Part shown: one piece after another, positions 8,722-17,252 of the stretch
How positions within the stretch are numbered: the first letter of the stretch is position 1
Layout: each line of letters begins with the position of its first letter
DNA from: Candidatus Merdisoma merdipullorum
Lineage (GTDB): Bacteria; Bacillota; Clostridia; Lachnospirales; Lachnospiraceae
Direction: 5' to 3'
NCBI GenBank assembly: GCA_018715645.1
Contig: DVLE01000001.1
Coordinates: forward strand, 124,001 to 188,000
Length of the DNA stretch: 64,000 nt
Program-made: the position numbers and the translations under genes
The notes under the pieces: generated by a model
Databases searched by the model: none
What the model saw: the letters and a program-made list of their open reading frames with translations, nothing else
What the model was told of the DNA's origin: nothing

Positions 8722-9189
8722 TTATTTCACCAGCACTTGTCCGGCTTTTACCTCTTTGTCGTAGCAATCCAGCTCTACCTTCTTCACGCTGCCCGACGTA
8801 AAGGTAACGATAGTTGTCACATCTTTTCCCTTACTCTCGATCAGAGCCTTGTCAAACTGGATGATGGGATCTCCCGCCTTTACAGCATCGCCCTGGTTCG
8901 CAAGAACCTTAAAGCCCTCCCCAAGCAGCAAAACTGTATTCAAACCAATGTGTACCAGCACTTCCTCGCCGTTTTTGGTCTGAATTCCAAAGGCATGATA
9001 CGTCTCCGGAATCATGATAATCTCGCCCTCCACCGGAGAAACCACTTCTTCTCCTGTCGGCCGGATCGCAAATCCGGGACCCATTTTTCCGGAAGCAAAG
9101 GCATCGTCCGGCACATCCTCCAGGCGAATGCAAGTTCCGTCTACGGGCGCTACAATTTCAGTTTCTTCTTTTTTCAGAAATTCAAACAT
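8722..9189 (-). CDS. PTS glucose-type EIIA domain protein
   Basis: This free-standing IIA of the glucose family (155 residues) receives phosphate from HPr and passes it to a sugar-specific IIB. The phosphohistidine is His80 in EEVLVHIGLNTV, and His65 is the helper histidine, with the family's 15-residue spacing. FKVLANQGDAVKAGDPI is also typical. No IIB/IIC gene is near, so it may serve a distant permease or have a regulatory role like Crr. It sits downstream of the FCD regulator with a short gap and probably shares its transcript. A GGAGGAA site precedes the start. Confidence 0.9.
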   Translation of the reverse strand: MFEFLKKEETEIVAPVDGTCIRLEDVPDDAFASGKMGPGFAIRPTGEEVVSPVEGEIIMIPETYHAFGIQTKNGEEVLVHIGLNTVLLLGEGFKVLANQGDAVKAGDPIIQFDKALIESKGKDVTTIVTFTSGSVKKVELDCYDKEVKAGQVLVK

Positions 9190-9239
9190 CTCTATTCCTC
9201 CTGCTCTTAAGATTACTAAAATGTCTTTGCAACATTCAG

Positions 9240-9971
9240 TTATTCCGCCTTTTGATTCCGGCTCTCATAAAGACGTTCCAGATTCTTTTTGGCATAGTCC
9301 ATATGCGCCTGCATTAAAAGCTCGGCCCGGTTCGCATTATGCTCTTTAAGCGCGTCAAGAATCGCCTGATGATCCGCCACAGCCGTATTGGGCGCTCCAT
9401 GCACAGACTGCACGCCCTTCCAGGTAAAGTGCTGAGTACTGTTAAATAATTCTTCACAGAGAACATAGATACTTTTTAGAGCGCTGTTCCCCGCAGCCTC
9501 GGCAAGACCTCTGTGAAACGCGCTTTCTTCCACAGAACCCTTGTCGCCTTCCTTCATAAGCTGATCCATCTTGTCGATACTCTCCTGGAGCTCCTCTATC
9601 TGCTGCTCTGTAATGTTTTCCGCAGCTTTTTTAACGATATAGAGTTCTAATACCGTACGAACCTCCATAATTTCCAACAGGGAAATCTGTCCAGGCACAA
9701 TGCTTCCGCAGATGTTTGTTACAATCTCATCGAAGGTGAGCTGGCGTACATAGCCGCGTCCGTTCCTGAGCTCCAGGATATTCTTGTCCACCATGAGCCG
9801 GATCGCTTCACGGATCACAGTACGGCTTACCCCCATACTCTCCGCCAGCGCCCGTTCGGTAGGCAGTTTTTCTCCGGACTTGAGCTCCCCGGAACGTATC
9901 TGCGCATTCAGCCGCTCCACAACAATCTCCGACAGTTTTCCTTTTTTTATTGGTTTATCCCTTGTTCCCAT
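9240..9971 (-). CDS. GntR-family transcriptional regulator, FadR/FCD type
   Basis: This is a 243-residue regulator. Residues about 13-80 form the GntR winged helix (GEKLPTERALAESMGVSRTVIREAIRLM), and residues about 95-230 form an all-helical FCD ligand-binding domain. FCD proteins commonly sense small organic acids such as lactate, glycolate, gluconate and hexuronates. It is the nearest regulator to the large divergent catabolic locus, so it is the leading candidate to bind the repeated TGGTTTTT motifs at 21.3-21.9 kb. It has its own promoter just downstream of the long operon. Confidence 0.92.
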   Translation of the reverse strand: MGTRDKPIKKGKLSEIVVERLNAQIRSGELKSGEKLPTERALAESMGVSRTVIREAIRLMVDKNILELRNGRGYVRQLTFDEIVTNICGSIVPGQISLLEIMEVRTVLELYIVKKAAENITEQQIEELQESIDKMDQLMKEGDKGSVEESAFHRGLAEAAGNSALKSIYVLCEELFNSTQHFTWKGVQSVHGAPNTAVADHQAILDALKEHNANRAELLMQAHMDYAKKNLERLYESRNQKAE

Positions 9972-10010
9972 AACATCTTCTCCTGCATTGCTGCCGTAGC
10001 TTTCATTTTC

Positions 10011-10038
10011 ATTATACGTAATTTCCCAATTTCGTCAA
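10011..10038 (-). promoter_or_regulatory. Sigma-A promoter of the gntR-IIA unit
   Basis: On the minus strand TTGACG and TATAAT are separated by 16 bases, about 40 bases before the GntR start. This makes the regulator and the PTS IIA a unit that can be transcribed independently of the upstream operon. Confidence 0.7.
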
Positions 10039-10044
10039 GAAAAA

Positions 10045-10992
10045 TCAGACCACAACAAACCGGGGCGTCTCCCCGCCAAGTTTTTTCGCTACATTTTCCG
10101 CACAGGTCACGGAAACAGCGTTTACAGCCTCATAGGAATACATGCCTATGTGCGGCGTAACGACTATATTGCTTAAGGTAAGCAAGGGGCTGTCCGCCGG
10201 AAGGGGTTCCGTTTCTACTACGTCCAGGGCCGCTCCTCCCAGCTTTCCTTCCTTACATACCTCAAATAAGGCCTGCTCCTCCACGATGCCGCCTCTGCTG
10301 GTATTGATCAGAAAAGCTCCTGTCTTCATCATATCCAGTCTTTTCCGGTCAAACATATTCCTGGTCTCGTCCGTCAGCGGCACATGAACAGACACAAAAT
10401 CCGACTTCGCGCATACCTCGTCCAGGCTTGCTATGGCGACATAATCCTGAAACTCCTCCGGGACCTCCGTAATATAAGGATCATAAGCAAGAACTTTCAT
10501 AGAAAAGCCTCTGGCGCGGCGGGCTACATTCTTCGCAATATTTCCAAAGCCGACCAGTCCGAGGGTCTTCGCGTACATATCCCTTCCTATGTACACCTTC
10601 CACACTCCGTTTTTCACACCCCAGGAAGCCGCGGAGACACCTCTGCACAGGTTCAGCATATGGGCCACCGCCAGATCCGCCACCGCGTTCGCATTGGTGG
10701 CAGGTACGTTCGTCACGGTAATTCCCAGTCGTTTGGCCGCTTCCAAATCAATATTGTCCAGCCCCGCTCCATGCTTCGCTATAATCTGCAGGCGCCCGCA
10801 GCGTTCCATGACTTCCGCAGGAAATTTGTGCGCGCCGATGATCAAGGCGTCGTATTCCGGGATGGTCTCGGCAAACTTTTCATCCGTATAATCATCCACC
10901 AGGCGTGTCATCTGGATCCCTGCGCCTTCCAATACAGAAAGAGCTTCTGTTCCAACCTGTCCAAAGGATCTTGACGTTACAAGTACTTTCAT
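10045..10992 (-). CDS. D-isomer-specific 2-hydroxyacid dehydrogenase (phosphoglycerate dehydrogenase-like)
   Basis: This is an NAD-dependent oxidoreductase of the SerA/hydroxypyruvate-reductase family, 315 residues. The Rossmann motif GLVGFGNIAKNVARRA lies near residue 150. The catalytic set is present: Arg in NTSRGGIVEE, a glutamate about 30 residues on, and His in VVTPHIGMYSYEA. The ATG after GGGGAGGT with 8-base spacing is chosen over one 3 codons upstream. As the last gene of the leftward catabolic operon it probably interconverts a 2-keto acid and a 2-hydroxyacid of that pathway rather than making serine. The substrate is not readable from sequence. Confidence 0.88.
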   Translation of the reverse strand: MKVLVTSRSFGQVGTEALSVLEGAGIQMTRLVDDYTDEKFAETIPEYDALIIGAHKFPAEVMERCGRLQIIAKHGAGLDNIDLEAAKRLGITVTNVPATNANAVADLAVAHMLNLCRGVSAASWGVKNGVWKVYIGRDMYAKTLGLVGFGNIAKNVARRARGFSMKVLAYDPYITEVPEEFQDYVAIASLDEVCAKSDFVSVHVPLTDETRNMFDRKRLDMMKTGAFLINTSRGGIVEEQALFEVCKEGKLGGAALDVVETEPLPADSPLLTLSNIVVTPHIGMYSYEAVNAVSVTCAENVAKKLGGETPRFVVV

Positions 10993-11017
10993 GCTTCGCA
11001 TACCTCCCCTTTATCGT

Positions 11018-11782
11018 CTATCTGCCCGTAAAGCCGCCGTCTACCGGAATGACCGCCCCGTTTACATAATCGGAGGCCGCGCTGGCCAGAAATACCACGA
11101 TACCGCTTATATCCTCCACATCGCCGAAGCGCTTCTGGGGAATACGGCTTAAAAACTCCTCCCGCCGCGCCTGATTATTACGGATGCCATCATTTAAATG
11201 CGTCATATAATAGCCTGGGGCAATCGCGTTGATATTGATTCCCTTCGCCGCCCATTCGTTGGCGAAGGCTTTGGTAAGCTGAGCCACGCCTCCCTTTGAG
11301 GCCGCGTACGCCGGCACCGTATAGCCGCCGAAAAAGCTCAGCACGGAAGCTACGTTAATGATCTTGCCTTTTCCCTGCTCCAGCATTCTCTGAGCCGCGA
11401 GCTGACAGCAGCGAAACGTCGCCGTCAGATTGATCTCGATCACCTTGTCCCAGTCCTCCAGCGGGAACAGCTCGCTGGGATGGCGGATCTGGATTCCAGC
11501 CGAGTTCACCAGGATGTCAACCCGTCCTCCGAGCAGCTCCACAGCCTTCGCAAAATTTCTCTCCAGCTCCTCTCGATCGCCCAGATTCGTCTTTACCGCC
11601 CAGACGCCGAAGCCCTGGTCTCTGTATTTCTTCGCCAGCTCCTCCCCGCGGTCGGACAAATCAATAATGACTGTGTCCGCGCCGGAGCGGACCAGACCAT
11701 CCACCATACTGGCGCCCAGGTCGCCCGCTCCTCCGGTCACAATGGCTTTTTTTCCGGTCAAATCAAATATCTCGTTGTACAT
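11018..11782 (-). CDS. SDR-family oxidoreductase (KduD/gluconate 5-dehydrogenase-like)
   Basis: This is a classical short-chain dehydrogenase of 254 residues. It has the NAD(P) motif TGGAGDLG near residue 18, NSAGIQ near residue 95 and the catalytic YAASK near residue 160. FDLTGKKAIVTGGAGDLG and the ending YVNGAVIPVDGGFTGR resemble enzymes acting on 2-keto-3-deoxy- or keto-gluconates. The start follows GAAGGGA; the open frame extends 30 codons further upstream, into the end of the kinase gene, without a ribosome site. Its place among KDPG-type aldolase and kinase genes supports a sugar-acid substrate. Confidence 0.85.
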   Translation of the reverse strand: MYNEIFDLTGKKAIVTGGAGDLGASMVDGLVRSGADTVIIDLSDRGEELAKKYRDQGFGVWAVKTNLGDREELERNFAKAVELLGGRVDILVNSAGIQIRHPSELFPLEDWDKVIEINLTATFRCCQLAAQRMLEQGKGKIINVASVLSFFGGYTVPAYAASKGGVAQLTKAFANEWAAKGININAIAPGYYMTHLNDGIRNNQARREEFLSRIPQKRFGDVEDISGIVVFLASAASDYVNGAVIPVDGGFTGR

Positions 11783-11793
11783 GTGTCTTCCCT

Positions 11794-12792
11794 TCACATT
11801 TCCTTTCTGCAAGCCAATATCTTCTTCAGCCCTTCTACCGCATAGCTTTTCTGCGGCGATATAGGCAGCCACAGTACCTGCCGTATGAGCTTGCTGTCCT
11901 CAAAAATGATCTGAAACAGGCGGAACATAAACTCCTCCGAGACTACCACCGCCGTATGACAGTCATGCCAAAACTCCCGGCAGTAATACTCCAGAGACTC
12001 CCTGACTCCGCCGTTTATCACGCCCTCCGCATAGGAAAATCTATCCTCCGGCGTTCCGTACTGGAAAAGCCGCATGGCGTGACAGATATAAATAGCGCGG
12101 TTGAAACCCATTTTTTTAAGATTTTCCACACCGCGCTTCACTTCAGCGGGATTCAGCCCGCTCTCGCCGACATTTACGTCCAGCACCGGCGACAGAATGG
12201 TTCCCGTCTTCAGAGCGTGGAACAGCTCGCCGGTAAAATTCGATACGATTCCTTTTATGTCATTTCCGTTTACACAGGTCACATGGGTATGAGAGCCGGG
12301 AAAGATCAGAGCCGCATCCTGGTCCCCGCACATCTTTCCGACGCTGTCCAGAGTTCCCAGTATCTCCATCTCCTCCCCGCGCATATTATTTACGCCGGAA
12401 ATATCCTGATCCGCCGTCTTAAGGCCGGGAATCAGGCAGAGCTCTCTCTGAAAGCACGTCCCCTCATAAAACCGCACGATATGATCCGCAAAGGTTTTCG
12501 CCGTCACGGGAAGGATCATATGCGGAACTTCCTTCAGGCCATACGGGGATGTCACCATCCCCGACGCGTAGATTTCCCCAATATCCTCCTCCTGCAGCCC
12601 CAGCTCCTCAAGAGCGGCGTCGTACAGGCCCTTCAGTCCCTCGATCAGCACCCGATTGCTGCCCGCAATCGCGGAATCCTTGGATCCTACGGCAGCCTTC
12701 TTCCTGTATACTACCTCTTCCCTGGAATCCAGGACGTAAATTCTGGAATTAGAGGTTCCCGAATCATAATAAATAGAATATTTTCTCTGCAT
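11794..12792 (-). CDS. 2-dehydro-3-deoxygalactonokinase-like sugar-acid kinase
   Basis: This protein belongs to the DgoK family, which phosphorylates 2-keto-3-deoxy-galactonate at the 6-position before aldol cleavage. The 332 residues begin with an ATP-binding-type YYDSGTSNSRIYVLD and include the family hallmark NNMRGEEMEILG near residue 155 and FPGSHTHVTCVNG near residue 187. It lies 5 bases after the KDPG-type aldolase gene and has only a weak AAAGG site, so it is probably translated by coupling. Kinase plus aldolase make a compact module turning a 2-keto-3-deoxy acid into pyruvate and a phosphorylated aldehyde. The exact sugar acid is inferred. Confidence 0.85.
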   Translation of the reverse strand: MQRKYSIYYDSGTSNSRIYVLDSREEVVYRKKAAVGSKDSAIAGSNRVLIEGLKGLYDAALEELGLQEEDIGEIYASGMVTSPYGLKEVPHMILPVTAKTFADHIVRFYEGTCFQRELCLIPGLKTADQDISGVNNMRGEEMEILGTLDSVGKMCGDQDAALIFPGSHTHVTCVNGNDIKGIVSNFTGELFHALKTGTILSPVLDVNVGESGLNPAEVKRGVENLKKMGFNRAIYICHAMRLFQYGTPEDRFSYAEGVINGGVRESLEYYCREFWHDCHTAVVVSEEFMFRLFQIIFEDSKLIRQVLWLPISPQKSYAVEGLKKILACRKEM

Positions 12793-12797
12793 AGCCT

Positions 12798-13445
12798 TTA
12801 TTTTACAGCCGCCGCATAGGCTGCGGCCGTCTTCACGATTTCATCCGTCTGTCCGCTCTCCAGAAGCTTCGCGCTTACAAGATTGCCGCCTGCGCCGATG
12901 CCTGCGGCTCCCGCCTTAAGGAACTCTCCGCAGTTGTCCGCGCTGATTCCTCCCACTGCAAACATAGGAATATGCTTCAGCGGCGCCTTTACGGCCTTCA
13001 TATAAGCGGCTCCCAGCACGCCGGCCGGAAATACCTTCACCACGTCCGCCCCATAGGCGTACGCCTGCGCTATCTCTGTGGGCGTCAAAGCTCCGGGAAT
13101 CGATATTTTCCCCTGCTTCTTCGTCTCCTCGATAACCTCTCTGTTTACATCAGGGGAAATCATATATTCCGCTCCGGCCTCTACAGCCTGACGCACCTGC
13201 TCCGCGCTCATGACCGTTCCCGCGCCGATGCAGAGACGATCTCCGAACTTCTCCTTCAGACTGCTGATGGATGCAAGCGTATTTTTGATTCCTTCCCGAC
13301 TGCTCTGATCAAAGGTGATCTCCATACATACGATTCCGCCCTTTTCCAGAGCCTCCGCCAGCTCTGTGATCCGTCCGCTGGAAATTCCCCGGACGATCGC
13401 TACTACCTTTTCTTTCAAGATACGATCCAAGATCGCCTGTGACAT
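12798..13445 (-). CDS. KHG/KDPG-type aldolase
   Basis: This class I pyruvate aldolase has 215 residues. The Schiff-base lysine is Lys137 in ADVVKVFPAG, and Glu42 in CMEITFD is the catalytic acid. GAGTVMSAEQ and FAVGGISADN complete the phosphate- and substrate-binding loops. It cleaves 6-phospho-2-keto-3-deoxy sugar acids to pyruvate and glyceraldehyde 3-phosphate, or 4-hydroxy-2-oxoglutarate to pyruvate and glyoxylate. The adjacent DgoK-like kinase favours the phosphorylated keto-deoxy acid. A GGAGGGG site lies before the ATG. No sugar-acid dehydratase is encoded nearby. Confidence 0.92.
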   Translation of the reverse strand: MSQAILDRILKEKVVAIVRGISSGRITELAEALEKGGIVCMEITFDQSSREGIKNTLASISSLKEKFGDRLCIGAGTVMSAEQVRQAVEAGAEYMISPDVNREVIEETKKQGKISIPGALTPTEIAQAYAYGADVVKVFPAGVLGAAYMKAVKAPLKHIPMFAVGGISADNCGEFLKAGAAGIGAGGNLVSAKLLESGQTDEIVKTAAAYAAAVK

Positions 13446-13483
13446 ATATAATCCCCTCCTCGCTCTTTACCGCTTATTTATCG

Positions 13484-14761
13484 CTACAAAAGATTGCCTT
13501 CTTCATCAAACTGAAGCTCCTCCGGAACGCCTTCGATCGTAATATCCGAATGTCTTTTCGCTTCCTCCAGCATAGCCTCAGACACCATGATGTGCTCCAG
13601 GGACAGCGTATTGGAAATACGGATGATCCTGGGCGCGTTCCGGTCCATTTCATTGGCCGTATGCAGGCAGAGCTGAATGGCCAGCCTGTCGTTTTCCATA
13701 ATCGGCGGAATCTTGACCGGCTCCAGCACTGTAGAAGTGATGGCGTTCGGATAGGTAACGTCCAGATCCACCTGCTCCCACAGCTTCTTTGAAATCGCGT
13801 CCGCCAGTCCCATGCCTACGGCGCTGTGATGGGATTCCTCCGTCAGCCTCAGCGCGCAGATACGCTTCGCGTCGATTCCGCCTGAAGCGTAAGGCGTGCC
13901 GAAGGCCCCTGTTACATTGGGATCCATGCCGTCGCCGCTGATATTCTTTCCGATCCAGTCTACGATCAGAAGATCGCAGGAGTCAAAGAGAAGCCTGGGC
14001 ATATTGGCAAACGCCTCTTTCAGATATACAGGCTCCATCTCGTCAAATTCATCCGGCGTCAGCGCTATCAGCTTCGCCGTCTCGTCGTACGCGTTCTCTA
14101 TCGTCGCAAGAGCAAAGGCTATGGGCGCGTTGTCACGGATCACACGGCCAAACATAGGAACCATGCGCGCCATATGCTTGGCTCCGACTCCATGACAGGC
14201 CTCCGCGCCCTCCTGCTTTCCAAGACCGATCGCCATCATCTTCATGATGCCGCTTTCATAAGGGCCGCGGAATCCGGTATGCGGCTTAATCCGGCACGAT
14301 ACGATGATCGCGTCCGCTGCGGCCGCATATTTGTCGATGCGTACGCTGTGTCCTTCTTCCGTCTCTCCGACCTTTACCGTCTCCATCGTCGCCCTGATAG
14401 GGCATCCCATGGTTTCCTCCGTGATGCCCAGGGCAGCCAGAATCTCCCTCTGGCCCTCGGCCAAAGCCCCTCCGTGACTCCCCATGGCGGGGACGATAAA
14501 GGGCTTTGCCCCTCTTTTTATACAGTACTCCACAAGCGTCCTGGTGATCAGCGCTATGTTGGCGATTCCCCGGCTGCCCGCAGTGATGCACACGCTCATA
14601 CCGGGCTGTATTTTTTCTGAAAATTTATCCTCCTCCAGAAGTTGAAAAATAGTTTCTGGAATTGCTTCGGGCTTAATCTGGGGTCTGGGAAAACGCTGTC
14701 TGACGCGCGCCATTTTGGGTATATAGACGCCGCCCAGCAATGCCGAAATCACACTGCTCAT
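13484..14761 (-). CDS. Divergent LarA-domain (nickel-dependent racemase superfamily) protein
   Basis: This 425-residue protein belongs to the LarA/DUF2088 superfamily but to a different branch from the LarA at 23.4 kb. Recognisable elements are ITAGSRG, VPAMGSHGGA (His of the GxH motif) and a segment reading KPHTGFRGPYESGIMK followed by AIGLGKQEGAEACHG. The last segment holds candidate His/Lys/His residues for cofactor attachment and nickel binding, with spacing unlike classic LarA. Known members racemise or epimerise 2-hydroxyacids, including sugar acids. It sits 2 bases after livF in an operon with 2-keto-3-deoxy-acid enzymes, so a sugar-acid epimerase is a fair guess. LarB and LarC for the cofactor are encoded in this window. 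Confidence 0.75.
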   Translation of the reverse strand: MSSVISALLGGVYIPKMARVRQRFPRPQIKPEAIPETIFQLLEEDKFSEKIQPGMSVCITAGSRGIANIALITRTLVEYCIKRGAKPFIVPAMGSHGGALAEGQREILAALGITEETMGCPIRATMETVKVGETEEGHSVRIDKYAAAADAIIVSCRIKPHTGFRGPYESGIMKMMAIGLGKQEGAEACHGVGAKHMARMVPMFGRVIRDNAPIAFALATIENAYDETAKLIALTPDEFDEMEPVYLKEAFANMPRLLFDSCDLLIVDWIGKNISGDGMDPNVTGAFGTPYASGGIDAKRICALRLTEESHHSAVGMGLADAISKKLWEQVDLDVTYPNAITSTVLEPVKIPPIMENDRLAIQLCLHTANEMDRNAPRIIRISNTLSLEHIMVSEAMLEEAKRHSDITIEGVPEELQFDEEGNLL

Positions 14762-14763
14762 AT

Positions 14764-15474
14764 TTATCCTCCAAGGTACGCCTTCTTGATGTCCGGGCTG
14801 CTGATAAGATCTTTGCTGTCTCCGCTCTGCACGATTCGTCCATTCTCCATAACAAAGCCCTTCTGCGATATTGTCAGAGCCATGTATGCGTTCTGTTCCA
14901 CTACGATAATCGGGATCTTCATTTCCTGATTTACCTTTACAATGGTATCGAACATTTCATCCACGATCACAGGCGCCAGTCCAAGGGAGGGCTCGTCGCA
15001 CATCAGAAGCTGCGGATCGCTCATCAGTCCTCTGGCAATCGCCAGCATCTGCTGCTCGCCGCCGCTTAAGGAGCCTGCCTTCTGTTTCTGTCTTTCCTTC
15101 AGACGCGGGAAAAGATCATAGGCCATGTCCAGTTTAGCCTTCAGCTCCTTCGCGCTGTATTTTTTGCTGTAGGCTCCCATTTCCAGGTTTTCCAGTACGG
15201 AAAGATCCGGAAACACCTCGCGTCCCTCCGGGATATAGATCACTCCTCTTTTTACCACATCCCATGTATTCAAATTGCTGATTGTCTCGCCCTTAAATTC
15301 GATGCTTCCTTTGCGGGGATGGACGAGTCCCATGATGCTCTTCATCAGCGTTGATTTTCCGGCGCCGTTGGAACCGATGATAGCGACGATCTCATTTTCG
15401 CCAATCTCCACCGATACGTCCATCAGAGCCTGAACCTCCCCATAGTAGGTATCAATATTCTTAATGGAAAGCAC
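14764..15474 (-). CDS. livF: Liv-type ABC transporter ATP-binding protein LivF
   Basis: This is one of two ATPases of a hydrophobic-amino-acid-type (HAAT) importer, 236 residues. It has Walker A GSNGAGKST, signature LSGGEQQMLAIARG, Walker B LLMCDEPSLGL and the LivF-type ending DIKKAYLGG. The start is a GTG preceded by GAGGAGGAG. It belongs to a five-gene importer set in the usual order (binding protein, H, M, G, F). The genomic setting among sugar- and hydroxy-acid enzymes makes amino acids an uncertain substrate. Confidence 0.92.
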   Translation of the reverse strand: MLSIKNIDTYYGEVQALMDVSVEIGENEIVAIIGSNGAGKSTLMKSIMGLVHPRKGSIEFKGETISNLNTWDVVKRGVIYIPEGREVFPDLSVLENLEMGAYSKKYSAKELKAKLDMAYDLFPRLKERQKQKAGSLSGGEQQMLAIARGLMSDPQLLMCDEPSLGLAPVIVDEMFDTIVKVNQEMKIPIIVVEQNAYMALTISQKGFVMENGRIVQSGDSKDLISSPDIKKAYLGG

Positions 15475-15490
15475 TTTTTCTCCTCCTCTC

Positions 15491-16264
15491 TTAATCCGCC
15501 TTAAACCTGGATCCCAGGTACGCCTTGATTACTTCCGGGTTGTTAACGACCTCTTTCGGCTCGCCCTCCGCAATCTTGGCTCCGAAGTTGATTACCGTGA
15601 TATAATGGCTGATGCTCATTACCACGTCCATGTTATGCTCGATTAAGAACAGATCGATGCCGGAATCGTAGACATCCTTCAGATGCTGTATAAAATCCTG
15701 ACGTTCAGAAGGATTCAGACCTGCGGCCGGCTCGTCCAGAAGGATCATTTTCGGATCCGTCATCAGAGTTCTTCCAAGTTCGGTCATCTTGCGCAGACCG
15801 TAAGGAAGCTCGTTAACCATGTCGTTCCTGTATTCATACATATTTATCTGCTTCAGAATCTGTTCCGCATGCGCGCGCATCTCTTCTTCTTCTTTTTTCG
15901 CTCTCTTTGTATTCCACAGGAAATTCAGGATTCCCTGAGAAGTGTTTTTATGAGCGCCTACCATCAGATTTTCCATAACGGTCATTGCGCCGAACAGCTT
16001 GATATTCTGAAAGGTTCTTCCCAGTCCCATCTGGGCGATTTTATAGGTCGGAGTCTTGCTGATGTCCTTTCCGTCAAATTTAATCACTCCGGTATCCCCT
16101 TTCAGAACGCCGGTGATCAGATTGATCGTCGTGGACTTTCCCGCTCCGTTAGGACCAATCAAGGTGTGGATCTGCCGTTCCTTTACAGTCAGGGACAGGT
16201 CGTCTACAGCCACCAGCCCCGAAAAGCGTTTTGTCAGATGACTAATACTTAAAATATCTCCCAT
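15491..16264 (-). CDS. livG: Liv-type ABC transporter ATP-binding protein LivG
   Basis: This is the second ATPase of the importer, 257 residues. Walker A is GPNGAGKSTTINLITG, the degenerate LivG-type signature is LPYGLRKMTELGRTL, and Walker B is MILLDEPAAGLNPSE. The C-terminal extension with the GEPKEVVNNPEVIKAYLG pattern is typical of LivG. It lies 16 bases upstream of livF and 4 bases downstream of livM, so all are read as one message. It couples ATP hydrolysis to uptake through LivH/LivM at the membrane. Confidence 0.93.
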   Translation of the reverse strand: MGDILSISHLTKRFSGLVAVDDLSLTVKERQIHTLIGPNGAGKSTTINLITGVLKGDTGVIKFDGKDISKTPTYKIAQMGLGRTFQNIKLFGAMTVMENLMVGAHKNTSQGILNFLWNTKRAKKEEEEMRAHAEQILKQINMYEYRNDMVNELPYGLRKMTELGRTLMTDPKMILLDEPAAGLNPSERQDFIQHLKDVYDSGIDLFLIEHNMDVVMSISHYITVINFGAKIAEGEPKEVVNNPEVIKAYLGSRFKAD

Positions 16265-16268
16265 TTTC

Positions 16269-17240
16269 TCATCCTTCCTTTCTGCTCTTCAAGCCGGTTT
16301 TTTTCACAATCCATTTCCAAAGCGAAGCCAGACCTGCAGGCCAGCCCTGCGGCAGCTTAATGGCTCCGATAAAGGCTATCAAATAGAATACGAGCTGATA
16401 GTAGTTGCCCAGGAAGCGCAGCAGCTCCGGAAGCATGGTAACTACAATCGCGCCGATGATATTTCCGCTGACCACGCCGATACCGCCGACCATCAGCATA
16501 ACTACAAAGTCGATAGACATGTCAAAGTTAAAGGTCGCCGGATTGATGTAACCCATCAGATGCGCGTACAGAGCGCCGCCGAAGGACGCGTAGATCGACG
16601 CCAGCGTAAAGGCAAGCACCTTAACCTTCGCAATATCGATGCCAAGAGATTCCGCAGCATCCGGATTATCGCTGATCGCCTTGAAGGCCCGGCCCCATTT
16701 GGAGCGAACGATACGTGTGGAAATCCACAGCATTATCAGCATAATAACCAGCAGGAAATAGTAGAACGGAAGTCCTCTTGAAATTTCAAATCCAAAAATC
16801 GAGTAGCTGCTCAGATTGGAAAGTCCCTGAGCTCCTCCGGTCAGGTTCATCGTGTTGTTCAGAATCAGTCTTACGATCTCTCCGAACGCAATTGTCGTCA
16901 GAGAAAGGTACACGCCGGATACACGAAGGCTGGGGTAGCCCAGTCCCTTTCCTATCAGGTATCCCACGACAATCGCAGCCGCAAGTCCCAGCCAGGGAGA
17001 GACACCGAATTTTACGTAAAGTATACCGCTCGCGTATGCGCCCAGCGCCATGATTCCCGCGGTTCCCAGGTTCATATTCCTGGTCAGTCCTGTGATAAAG
17101 TTCAGGCCGAATACGATAATAATATTGATTAAGGTCTGTCCGTACAGGCTTATGAAATAATTTCCTCCGAATACAAGCGGAAGAATGATCGCCGCTATCA
17201 GACAGATCGCATAAATGATGGTTTTTCTGTTCGCTTTCAT
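16269..17240 (-). CDS. livM: Liv-type ABC transporter permease LivM
   Basis: This inner-membrane subunit of the importer has 323 residues and about nine or ten hydrophobic segments. The family region GLNFITGLTRNMNLGTAG near residue 45 and the coupling-helix part WGRAFKAISDNPDAAESLGI near residue 200 identify LivM. A GGAGGAC site precedes the ATG. It pairs with LivH to form the translocation path. Confidence 0.92.
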   Translation of the reverse strand: MKANRKTIIYAICLIAAIILPLVFGGNYFISLYGQTLINIIIVFGLNFITGLTRNMNLGTAGIMALGAYASGILYVKFGVSPWLGLAAAIVVGYLIGKGLGYPSLRVSGVYLSLTTIAFGEIVRLILNNTMNLTGGAQGLSNLSSYSIFGFEISRGLPFYYFLLVIMLIMLWISTRIVRSKWGRAFKAISDNPDAAESLGIDIAKVKVLAFTLASIYASFGGALYAHLMGYINPATFNFDMSIDFVVMLMVGGIGVVSGNIIGAIVVTMLPELLRFLGNYYQLVFYLIAFIGAIKLPQGWPAGLASLWKWIVKKTGLKSRKEG

Positions 17241-17252
17241 GTATCTGTCCTC

